A DNA stretch of 64,000 nucleotides, taken from assembly GCA_028456385.1 (NCBI GenBank), contig JALNQF010000143.1, forward strand, positions 1 to 64,000, given 5' to 3'. The notes under the pieces are model-generated. The model worked only from the letters and a program-made list of their open reading frames with translations, made no database searches and was not told the DNA's origin. This DNA is from Ophiosphaerella korrae (Eukaryota; Ascomycota; Dothideomycetes; Pleosporales; Phaeosphaeriaceae). A program made the position numbers and the translations under genes. Shown one piece after another: positions 20,255 through 29,947 of the stretch; the stretch's first letter is position 1, and every line of letters begins with the position of its first letter.

Positions 20255-21987
20255 TCAACCCTGATAGCCGCCGAATCCGTTCTGGTTGAAGCCGCCTTGC
20301 TGGGGCTGACCCCATTGCTGCTGCTGAGGAGCGCCGCGACCGTACCCACCGGCGCTTTGTGGAGTTTGCATCTGCTGGTAGCTCATACCAGGACCGCCGA
20401 AGCCCTGTTGCTGCTGGGCAAAGGGTTGTCCACCGGGGCTAGGTCCTGCCCGCGTATTAGATTGTGTTTTGCGATATTGCAGCTTCCTCCGGTGCCGCTC
20501 ACCTGAGGGTGACATGGGGCCGCCCGGGCCACCACCACCGTACTGCGGGAAGTACGCGCTTGGAGTCTGGGGATAAGCAGAGTTAGGCCCCGCCGCAGGC
20601 GAGTAGCCTTCAAATTGACCGGTAGGAGGACGATCTTTGCCCCACTAAAAAGAAAATTGTAAGCTGAGATAGAGCTCAAAAAGGAAACACATTAAACCTA
20701 CGCTGCACTTCAGGGGTCGGCCATTGACGTTGTAGCCATTAAGCTGACAAATCGCCATGGCCGCGTTCTCGTGCGTGTCCATTTTGACGAAAGCAAACCC
20801 ACGATCGGATTGGGAGCGCGTCTCAGTGACGTAACCAAAATTCTGGAAGAGTGGGACCAAATCAGTTTGCGTAGTGTATGGTGTCAAGTTACCGACGTAG
20901 CAAGTGGTTTGCCATTGGGGAGTCTGCGCAACGACCATGTCGTAACTCTGGACACCATGAGTTGGGAAGTGATGGTGGCCGCCAAAAGGAGTCGTTGGCG
21001 TCATGCCCATCGAGGCCATGGCTTGCTGCTGGGAGATGGAGGGCTGGCCCTTCTGGTTGGCCCAGTTGCAGCGAATGGCGCGGGATCCGAGCCACTCCCC
21101 GTCCATGGAGCTGAGTGCGCGCTCAGCATCAGAACGGTCGCGGAAGGCAACGAAACCGTAACCACGTGACCTGCCCGTCTTCATATCCCACATGACGCGA
21201 GCTTCAGAGACTGCGCCAAAGGTGGAGAAAGCCTGGAGGAGTACTTCATCGTTGACCTCATTGGACAGGTCGCCAACGAAGATGTGGAAATGGTTGGATG
21301 TATCCTCCTTGGCGGTGTTGTTCGATTGATAAGCCCAGTTGACGCGGATTTCCTATTCAAGTCAGACCTTAGGGGACCCTACCAATTCACGTTGTCGCCT
21401 TACGTTCTGATGGATGCGACGCCCATTCAGCGTCGCCATGCCTCGGTCGGCCGCTGCAGGGTCATCGTATTCGACAAAGCCGTAATTAAACCCTTTGGAA
21501 GTCTCCTGTTCGCTGTCAGCCCCAACTCATCCAGCAGGGAGAGGAATGTAAGATAAACCCAGGGCTGTGGACAACAACAACTGGGAGCATATCTTCCTTC
21601 GGGAGCACTGACGGTCTTGTCGGGAATGATTTTGACGCTCTGGACGTGGCCAGTGGTTTCGAAGATCTGGCGCAACACGTCCTCGGTGACTCGAGGATCC
21701 AGTCCTCCAACGTATAGGGCTCGCTTGTTCGGTTCGGGGGCAGCGCGACGAGGGACATAGCCCGGCCCGCCGGTGTTGGGGGACATGGCATCCATGGGCC
21801 CACCTGGCAGTGGCGAGCCCATGGCCGTGGGAATGGGATTCGTGTTCTGAGGAATGACAACGGGGGCGAGCGGCGGCGGCGGCATGTGCTGCTGGGGCAC
21901 GCCCTGATGCGCTCCATCGTAGCCAGGAGCGCCTCCAGAGACGGGAGGAGGGGGGAGGTTAGCGCCAGGTTGTTGCGATTCGGCCAT
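20255..21987 (-). CDS. PUB1/TIA-1-type RNA-binding protein with three RRMs
   Basis: Five exons, 21987-21613, 21505-21404, 21352-20702, 20644-20503 and 20445-20255, give 486 residues (505 if the last intron is retained). The N-terminus is Pro/Gln/Gly-rich. RRM1 starts at ALYVGGLDPRVTED (RNP2) and continues with KGFNYGFVEY (RNP1). RRM2 has IFVGDLSNEV and GRSRGYGFVAF. RRM3 has CYVGNLTPYT and DRGFAFVKMD. The C-terminal tail is Gly/Gln/Pro/Tyr-rich and prion-like (WGQPQQGGFNQNGF). This is the order in yeast Pub1 and animal TIA-1, which bind U-rich mRNA, affect splicing and mRNA stability and enter stress granules. All junctions close in frame. The gene is divergent from the acidic coiled-coil gene at 23.2 kb. 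Confidence 0.92.
20446..20502 (-). other. Frame-neutral 57-nt intron in the prion-like tail
   Basis: The sequence has donor G|GTGAGC, a CTAAT branch element and acceptor GCAG. It is exactly 57 bases (19 codons) and has no stop in the coding frame, so both splicing and retention give intact proteins. The retained segment (GERHRRKLQYRKTQSNTRA) is strongly basic, unlike the Gly/Pro/Gln-rich tail around it. Confidence 0.6.
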
Positions 21988-23218
21988 GGTGGATCGAGGT
22001 AAAGTCGCAAAAAGCGCTAGTGGCTAAGTGAGTCTGTATACGGAAGAAACGAAGAATTGATGGGCGGGCGGCGGAGGTGCACAGAAGGGCAGCGCCGACA
22101 ACCGTGGCCACGAGGACGGATGATTTGGGTCGAGGGCGAGGCGAGGCAGGCAGCAAGGAAAGTCGTTAGGCGCGAGCAAATGCAGATGCGCAAGGAAAGG
22201 GAAAGAGAAACAGAGGAAGAGAGGGCAAAGAGATGCGAAGACAGGCAAAGAACCGACGCCGAACAACGGAAAGCTGGTATGGGCTAGGTTCTGTGTGGGG
22301 GTGAGGAGAGAGAGATGCGAAGGACGAGCAGCAAGAATTAGCCCAAGCGCCGAATGCACGGCGGGCCGGGCTTTAGCTGGCCCACGGTAGCTCTGTTACC
22401 AGCCCGCTTACGTAGCTAAGCACCAATCGAGGGACTGTGTACCGAGTCTGCGGACAGCTAATGCCGGCTTTTTCTGCGGAATGGGTGTGCTGCCAGGCTG
22501 TCGTCGCGAGGAGCTGGGAGAGAGGTGGTGCTGTGAGGCCAGGCGTTGGTTGGATATATACACGAAACGCGCTGGAGGTTTGTGGAGGGCATAGCAGGAC
22601 ACTGATATGCGGCATGACTAATAAACTGTTTTGTTTCTGGGACGGGCACGTGGAAGCCAGATGGTGCCACTGTTGTCCCCCTTCCTACTGATGCATCCAT
22701 CACCCATTGCACCGACTTGCTTCCGCATCGCATCGAGCCAGCGAGAGATGGACGGGGCGAGAGCTGATCCCGGCTCTGGCTCGCGTTCTGCTCCAGGCGA
22801 GAGAGCATGCCGGAGCATCATGGCACAGACGACGCGAATGGAAGCTGCTGGAACCTCGACCTGTGCCCCCTATCATCGCTACATGAGGGGTTCGACCAAG
22901 ATGCGGGAGGCTTGGTGGAACGAGTAAAAACTCCAGCCTTGGCGCGTAATGAACGGCTGTGGGCGGCCTTCGGCAGCAAAAGCCTGGTAGAGCGCCAATT
23001 TAGGCTCGATGCAGGCCGCAGACGCGGTTGGCCCTCGCGCACATGTCAAAGCACCGCTGCGCTCCGCCTTGCTCCGCCTTGCTCCGCCTTGCCATTGCAC
23101 AAAGGCACCCTGCGCGTCGACAAGGCTGCGCCATACTCACCACCACACACCACCACACACCACCATTCGCTTCGGCGTATTCCACAGCACCGCATCCCAC
23201 TCGTCCACGCCGGCCGCA
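21988..23218. other. Divergent promoter region
   Basis: About 1.2 kb separates the start codons of the PUB1-type gene and the acidic coiled-coil gene. The first 300 bases are purine-rich on the plus strand and probably form the PUB1 5' UTR. A 10-bp triplicate lies at 23061-23090. No coding frame here is convincing. Confidence 0.6.
23061..23090. repeat. 10-bp perfect tandem repeat, three copies
   Basis: GCTCCGCCTT occurs three times head to tail, 129 bases upstream of the ATG of the acidic coiled-coil gene. It is followed by CACCACACAC-type low-complexity sequence at about 23142-23163. It is in the presumed 5' UTR or promoter. Confidence 0.9.
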
Positions 23219-24223
23219 ATGGCTACCATAAAACAGGAAGACCCGCCCAAGCGCCCGCCCGTCGTCGGCGGAGCTGACCTCGACACCATCCAGAGCATGC
23301 TGAACATGTTGCTCCAGGCCTCGGGCCGCTTCATCAAAGAGCACCAATCCGGCGGCGGCACAGGGCGTATGAAGCTCGCCCTGCGACAATCCGTGCCCAT
23401 TGCAGCCGAGCGCTTCCACGACGCCCTGGACGAGCTGGAGAACGAAGTGCGGCTGGCGCAAGTCGTATTGCGCCGCGACCGCGCGCTCCTCAAGCAAGAC
23501 CGCAAAAAGCGCGAATCCGCCGCCAGACAGAAGGAAGCAGAGAAGGCCAGGCTGGCCGCCGAGTCGCGCACCGCCGGCACCGCCGCGATCGAAGCTATCA
23601 AGACTGAACCCACCGCCGCACCCACTGCGCGCCCATCCCCGCCACAACTAAAGCCCGCGTCTCCCAAGGCGCTCCGCCGCGCCGTCGAACAGGTGATCCC
23701 CCCCCCCATCGAGACATCAAGCCAGCAGCCCCCCGAACGCGACCCGCTCTTCGACCGCACGCCCACAACCGCCAACCCCACCGACACCGACTTCGACTTC
23801 GACGCCATCTTCGGCGACGCCATCGAGTCCGCGGCCGCACCCGACGACATAATGGACGCCTCGACCGACATGGCTTTTGCCTTCGACCAGCCCCCGTTAC
23901 TCCGCGGCCTCGAGGACTTCGCCAAACAGCCCGACGCCCCGCTCGACATTGACATCCCCATGCCGGACATCCCACCCCCCGTCCCGCAAAAGGAGCCTAC
24001 GCCTCCAGCACCAGCACCAGCACCAGCACCACCGCCACCGCAGCAGCAGCAGCAGCAGCAGCAGCCCGCCGAGCCAGCAAAATTGGGCCTCCCGGCTGAC
24101 AACGCGAACGATGAGTTGATGGGCGACATGATGACGGACACGCTCGACGACCTGTTCAACATGGACGAGTACGAGAACCCAGAGAACCAGGCATTTGACG
24201 ATGCGTTTTTCAATTTCGAGTAG
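23219..24223 (+). CDS. Acidic coiled-coil nuclear-type protein (possible Mediator Med2-like subunit)
   Basis: A 334-residue single-exon protein beginning MATIKQEDPPKRPP. Residues about 20-125 are helical: LDTIQSMLNMLLQASGRFIK, then a long charged coiled coil (LDELENEVRLAQ, RRDRALLKQDRKKRESAARQKEAEKARLAAES). The C-terminal half is disordered, with short acidic-aromatic blocks (DFDFDAIFGDAI, DDLFNMDEYENPE and the final FDDAFFNFE), an Ala-Pro run and eight Gln. Acidic-aromatic repeats like these are typical of transcriptional activation or coactivator proteins. The arrangement recalls fungal Mediator tail subunits of the Med2 type, but I cannot confirm this by motif. The frame is open 70 codons upstream; the ATG in a good context (GCCGCAATGG) was chosen. 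The 358-residue antisense frame is a shadow. Confidence 0.7.
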   Translation: MATIKQEDPPKRPPVVGGADLDTIQSMLNMLLQASGRFIKEHQSGGGTGRMKLALRQSVPIAAERFHDALDELENEVRLAQVVLRRDRALLKQDRKKRESAARQKEAEKARLAAESRTAGTAAIEAIKTEPTAAPTARPSPPQLKPASPKALRRAVEQVIPPPIETSSQQPPERDPLFDRTPTTANPTDTDFDFDAIFGDAIESAAAPDDIMDASTDMAFAFDQPPLLRGLEDFAKQPDAPLDIDIPMPDIPPPVPQKEPTPPAPAPAPAPPPPQQQQQQQQPAEPAKLGLPADNANDELMGDMMTDTLDDLFNMDEYENPENQAFDDAFFNFE

Positions 24224-24255
24224 TAGAGCGGCCGAGAGGGGGGAAATTAGTTACG

Positions 24256-24274
24256 GTGTGTGTGTGTGTGTGTG
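24256..24274. repeat. (GT)n microsatellite
   Basis: About nine GT units lie 32 bases after the stop codon of the acidic coiled-coil gene, probably in its 3' UTR. The remaining 480 bases to the Ams2-like stop codon show no gene; the two genes are convergent. Confidence 0.85.
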
Positions 24275-24754
24275 CTGGGCCTCGGCCTCATTTTTTGGGT
24301 AGGTTTTGGGCTTGGTTTTTGCATGGGCTGCTGTTTGCGGGAACTTGTTTTGGGACGTTGGCTGGGTGAGAGGACGGCTGGGAGTGTGCTTTATGGCATG
24401 GTGTTTGAGCTGTGGAGTGCGAGGAATGGCTGTAAACTGGGCACTGATGGAGGGGTGCGTTAGCTTGATACCAACCTCTTACATCACTAGGCAAAGCACA
24501 AGATGTACAAATTGCATCATCACAAAAGACTGTGATATGTGGTATAACTTCTTTCATATTCAAGCATCTACGAACCCGCTCGAGTTCGTCCCGTCGTTAT
24601 CGACAGACACATATCATGACTCATTTCCCAATCCCAACTGTGCCATATTATGCCAAGTCAAGATCGCTAAAAGTACAATGCATAATCATCAGTGGCACCA
24701 TCCAAGCCCATGTTACAACGCCGTTCCCAGATGCATGTCATATCGTGTGACGAA

Positions 24755-27700
24755 TCACTCGACGGAAGGGACCTCAGGCGTATTCGCGAGGCCCTGGTCG
24801 TCAAGCTGAGTGCTGTTCGCCGTCTCCTGGCCGCGCAGATCGCCATTGCTGTCAGCAACGACTTCTTCAATCATGGCTGTGAAGTCGACGGTGACTCCGC
24901 CAACGTTCATCTTAAGGAGTTTGGTTGTTTCCGGGCCGTCGTGTAGGTCCATGCGGGACTGGTCTTCACAGCCGTCAAATGTAGCCATCGTAGCGTCGTT
25001 CGTAAACATATTCACGCCGGCCCACAGACCCGCAGTAGAAGTGGTGGGGTCTTCGTAGAGCTCAAAGCCTAGACTTAGCGGGCCGTTCTTCGGTGGCGAG
25101 CTCGTCATTGGAACGTCGCTTGACAGGAAGTCGTCATGCATGAAATCGCTGAATTGCACGCGACCTGGTGTGTTGAAGGTTGGGAAAGTCGAAAAATCTA
25201 TAGCGTGAGATGGAGAGGAGTAGTTGCCTTCAGATAGGAAGGCATTAAACTGGCGTGTGAAGGGGGTATCCGGGGCTACGGTAGCAGCACGTGTACCTCG
25301 GGGAGTGAATATATTACGTGAAGGTGTTGTGCGAGACGGTGTCCTGAGAAGGTCCGCATCATCTGCACTACGCCTTGGGGTTAGAGCGTTCCTACAGCGA
25401 GAACCTGGAGTTGGCGTCTTGAGTAGGTCTTGGAAGAGCAGGTCCTTTTGTGGGGTGGTCTTCGAAGAGGCTGAGTCTTCAAAGAGATGGGCCAAGTCAT
25501 CGGCTTCTTGACGTGGTGATGGTGGGCAATTCTCCTTATCTGGGTTGTCTTCCTCAATACTAGCCATGTGTACAACGGGTGACTCAAACCAATTGGTTCT
25601 CGGCATCTCACAAGGGATGCACCCATCGAAGCCAATACCAGCATTGTCGCACCGACCACATGGCCTTTCACGGTCACAGCCCCTATGCAACTTTTTGCAT
25701 CTCTGGCAGCGTGGTTTTTCTGGCACTGCATCCTTATTGGTATCCTGCGAGATCGTCACGGGTTCGAGTGGGTTCGGAGATGTGGATCTTGTCTTGCCTT
25801 CCTTATGAGGCGAAGGGAAAAGCAATCGCCGTGTCGGTTTTGGCGTTAGGTCAGGCTCAACGTCTATAGGAGAGTGCTTACTGCCCCGGAGCCCAGCCGG
25901 GCTAGATTGAATAGCTCTCCTCAAAGCCTCCTCAGCCGTTCCCTTGTCTAGCGTTGAAGGGTTTGCCGGCGCTTGGAAGGGAGGCATGTGATCTGGCGCA
26001 GAGGGAACAGCACCTTTGAAATCGCCTTCCACAGTAGCAGCTCGCGTGTGCTCTTCTGGCATAGCAAGTTCAGATTGCGGCACAACCGCATCCGAGACTA
26101 GATCATCATCTTGGCTTATTGATTTAGTACGCGAAGCTGCCTGGCGTTTACGCTTCGTTCCGCGTTCCGACTTGTCCCACAGTTTCTGTGGTCGCATGGA
26201 CCCCTTCTTAATAAGCCAAAGCCCACATGGATTACAGAGGTTAAGCTCCTCAAAAATCTTGCTTTCTTTTTCCTCTCGTGTCACATTGTTCTTGAAAACA
26301 CGATATGATAGGTCGCCGTTCTCTTCAGGTTGAATAATCTCGTAAGCAATTATGTCTGTGCTTGTTGTATCTTTAGATACCTCAAGTCCATCGGGCGACC
26401 CAGACTCAAGCCGAGTAAAGGCTTTTCTCCAAGTTGGCGTATCAATCTCTCCACAGTGTTTGCAATGTGGTGGTAATTCTCCAGCAGCAATCGCCTGCTC
26501 CATCCTGTTTTTGATATATTTCTTTCTCCTGGCGCCTGACCCGCTTCGCGGGGCGGCTGGGTCAGAAGGCATCGGTGCATCTGACATGGGCTCGCCAGTT
26601 CCAGACCATGTCTGTGACCGGCTCAGTCCCTTCCCGCGGACAGTCTTGGCTTTTTGCGTTAGTATATTTGGCGTAGCAGAGCGGCTATATGCTTGGGTAT
26701 CACTCTCACTGACAGGTGATACATGTGAGACGGGCGCATTAGGAGAATCTGCTTTAGACGCAACTGATTTCGCCGTTGCTTGGCTAGGTTGTTGCTGGAA
26801 TGATCCAAACGCGCAGGAATCTGAGGGGCCCGAACGACCAGTAACCAATTCGCCATTATTACCCTGCATGTAGCCATATTCGCCCTTCGATGGCTGTTGT
26901 TCGATGCTCTGAGCAATCGGCTGCGTTGTTGATTTGCGATAGTGCTGCTTTGGTCGTGGTACGTATGATTGCGGGAGTCGATCGATTGGTCCTGGGTTAA
27001 CCTGCTGCCAGGGATTTCCTGATCTATCTTGTCGTTTACGAATGCGCGCTTCGGGTGCAATGGGTAGATCACTACCATCCCACATGTTGCTGCCAAGATC
27101 TACATTCTCTTCATCCAAACCTAGTGGCATGTCACTAACAAAACCAGAATCATTGGGCAACGACAGGATAGGTAATGGTGGGCTAGATGCATCAGGGGAT
27201 GCCGTACGTTGAGGTGCTACTGGCGGCGAGGATGGAATGTCCATGGGTGTATCTCCAGGACTCACACCTCTTTCATCATCTGCAGAGTCTATGGCGTCTG
27301 AAAACGCATTCGTGTCATAAGGAGACATGTATGGGCGACCTTCATCCATCGAAGCGTGCCTTAATGCACTTGGCGCAGGTGGGCGACGCAGTCCCCGTTG
27401 GCCAAATGCCGCATCTCCGGGTCGTGGTGTAGGCGCACGAGGTATCAACTCCGCAGAGGCTAGTGTGGCAGCTGGATTGGCAGCGAGAGGCCTATGGAGG
27501 CGTACTGATGCCGCTGTACTAGCCGTGACCCGTAGCGAATCCTGATGTGCCATCAACGCAGATTTCTTCGGTCTCTTAGTCTGAACAATACGAGCACGTT
27601 TCTTGGCTGGGCCCTCCTCTTGCTGCTCCATAGTGTACTGTTCCTGAGGTTGGAAGTGTTGAGACGGTTGGGTTGCTTCACTTCTTACAGAAGTACGGGA

Positions 27701-28691
27701 TGCTGGTCGAGACTCTGGGTTGTACTGGTAGTGATGGAAAGACAGAGTGCTCATAGCGGGACTGGAAGCACGGGTTGGATGGGTATCGAAGGAGACGTTT
27801 GATTGGTCGTAGAAGGAGTCGTTTCGCAAAGGTTCCTGTGACGGGCTATTCCGGGTGAGCATTTGATGGAAAGGCTCATATCCCCCGATGGATGAGCGCT
27901 GGGAGTGCTGTCGTGCAGGAAAGGTGGGTATTGGCTGGGCTAGCTGGTCTAGAGCCGGGTTTGCTTTCAGAAAATCGGACCAGGCATTGTAATCGAATCC
28001 CGCAGGCATCAGCTGACTTAGACTATGGTACCTCTCCATGTTCTCGACATATTCTTGCTGCATACCAGTCGGAACAGGCACCAATTTCAGCTTGACCTCC
28101 AAGGTCTCTTTCATGCCATTCCCAAAGAGACCTAGAATGTTTTTGCACACGCGGCCGGTGACCATTGTCTGAGATTCGTCGGCTGGCGCGTTCGGGGTGG
28201 TAGAGGCCGAGGCGAGAATCCATGATAACATTCCTTGGCCGACCAGAGGGGTTTCATACTCGGAAAAGTCGTATGCATAGACAGTATAATCATGACCCAG
28301 TTTTGCCACTAGTTCGGGGCTGTGACAACAAGTAGTCAGCGATTGAGCACCAATCAGGGCGCCTGGGGACATACCTTGCAGCGACTATAGCCTGAATGCA
28401 TGTCTTGAGCTCGATGACTCCTACCTGCGTGTTTTCGTCCAAGGATACGACGGGGACACTCAACGCGTTGGGCAGACGAGCAAGGCAATTTGACTTGTTC
28501 TGGTCATCGAATGTGTAGAGTACTTTCACTGTAAACACAGAATTGTTAATGGTAGAGCGTGAAGAGAATTAGGCGCGCTTGCCTCGCATTGATCTTCGTG
28601 GTATGTCGCTCGTGCTATCCTCATCGGCGGCGGTAAAGGCGGACGTTTGCTGCACACCGCCCTCCATGACGGCGTTAGTAGGAGTAGACAT
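24755..28691 (-). CDS. Ams2/SPT21-type GATA factor with an added Zn2Cys6 cluster
   Basis: Three exons (28691-28583, 28528-28375, 28319-24755) give 1275 residues and close in frame. After a short N-terminus comes the Ams2/SPT21 N-terminal domain: KVLYTFDDQNKSNCLAR, GVIELKTCIQAIVAASPELV, YTVYAYDFSEYETPLVGQG. In the known family Ams2 (S. pombe) and Spt21 (yeast) control histone gene transcription in S phase. A long disordered middle with many SP sites follows. At about residues 706-786 there is a GATA-type finger (CKHCGEIDTPTWRK ... NLCNPCGLW) with 72 residues between the Cys pairs instead of 17-18. At about 958-988 lies a Zn2Cys6-like cluster (CQRC, GCDRERPCGRC, DGC). A patch KENCPPSPR follows. 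Intron 1 is GC-AG, intron 2 GT-AG. It diverges from SmD2. Confidence 0.85.
28529..28582 (-). other. Predicted GC-AG intron in the Ams2-like gene
   Basis: The 54-base intron has donor CGAG|GCAAGC and acceptor TTTACAG|TG. Splicing gives SMRVKVLYTFDDQ, the conserved start of the Ams2/SPT21 domain. Reading through meets a stop within four codons, and no GT donor nearby keeps the frame. Confidence 0.75.
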
Positions 28692-29395
28692 GGCTGCCCA
28701 TGAACGCAGTCAAAGTTGACCACAAAGTGGCGAGCCGGGTCGTGAAGGTGTGTCGAGATCGCGTTGCAGAGAAAGGAGGTGAATGATACTACACGGCGAT
28801 CGGTGGCTGGCGTCTGATCATAGCGGTGCGCGTTGCAGGTGAACTAGAGAACGAGCACCAAAACGTCAAACTAAAGGAGCGAGCGAATTATTTACGTGGA
28901 AAATGTGGCGAATAAATACGGTAAAGCTAGCCTAGGCAGCCGCACGCGTCGGACAAAGGAAAAGGGAACGTAGGACACGAAGACTGGCGGAGAAAGCTGT
29001 GGTGAGGTCAAGCCGAAAGGCACGGCACGAGCTTGGGAGGTTTGGAACTAGAGCTCCCGCCAGCCAACTACGCGTGACGCAGCTGCCGAACGCCAGATTG
29101 CCGCGCCCTCTGATTGGCCCCGGCGGCCGGATAAACTGGGGGCCGGGCTCAATTGCAGACAAGCTCCCTCACCTCAACTTGTTTCCCATATCCCCATCCC
29201 CGATCGATCCACCTCATCCAAGCGCGTTGCCGTGGTACTTTGCGCTCACACTAAGTGCGCCTCATTCTGGTCTGTGCATCCATTTGAGCCATTCTTGATC
29301 CTCTCACCTGCGCAAAGAATATTTGCAGGCAGAAGCTGGCGAAACAAAAGCTAACAGCAAGCTCCCAGACCAATTCATCATAATACACCGCAAAG
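28692..29395. promoter_or_regulatory. Shared divergent promoter, Ams2-like and SmD2 genes
   Basis: About 700 bases separate the two start codons. The middle part around 29040-29150 is GC-rich with inverted GGCCCCGGCGGCC-like sequence and no open frame of note. It must hold both promoters. No specific factor site is claimed. Confidence 0.6.
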
Positions 29396-29909
29396 ATGGT
29401 CGACGCCAAGATCCAGTATGTATTACCGGTGTTGTCACGACGTATAATATTAGACTACTAACTTGCCGCAGAGAAATGCTTGCAAAGCCCCGCTCAGAGT
29501 TAACGTACGGAAGACTTCGTTCAACCTAAACAAATTTATGCACTAACCGGTGCCCAGTGAGTATGAAGTTGCCCAGGTCGAAGAGCATGAGCTCACTACC
29601 GGTCCCCTCTCGATTCTTCAGACCGCTGTTCGCAGCCGTACACAAGTACTCATTTCATGCCGCAACAACCGCAAGATCCTGGCGCGCGTGAAGGCTTTCG
29701 ACCGGCATTGCAACATGGTTCTCGAGAATGCCAAGGAGATGTGGACGGAGACACCACGGACATCGAACGGTCAGCAAGGTCGCAAAGTAAACAAGGACCG
29801 TTTTATCTCAAAGCTGTATGTGGCCTTTATACTACACAAAAATACACTAACGCTGACAAAACGCAGATTCTTGCGTGGAGATTCAGTCATCCTTGTCTTA
29901 TTATCCTAG
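29396..29909 (+). CDS. smd2: Small nuclear ribonucleoprotein Sm D2
   Basis: Four exons (29396-29415, 29472-29504, 29558-29815, 29867-29909) give 117 residues, the normal SmD2 length. The N-terminal helix reads [10 protein letters not shown], then [18 protein letters not shown]. The Sm1 motif is [21 protein letters not shown] with [12 protein letters not shown]. The Sm2 motif is [11 protein letters not shown] at the C-terminus. SmD2 pairs with SmD1 in the heptameric Sm ring of U1, U2, U4 and U5 snRNPs in the nucleus. Three introns in a gene this short, with exons of 20 and 33 bases, are unusual but typical for fungal Sm genes. The C-terminus (LLS then stop) is a little shorter than the human protein. 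Only 38 bases separate its stop from that of the convergent kinase gene. Confidence 0.95.
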
Positions 29910-29947
29910 GCATTATAACCCCATGTTGTCTGGATAGTGCATGAAGT

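Noticed and set aside
23137..24213. 358-residue minus-strand open frame opposite the acidic coiled-coil gene
   Set aside because: It is made of Ser/Ala/Gly runs mirroring GC-rich codons; the plus strand has a good start and meaningful coiled-coil and acidic blocks.
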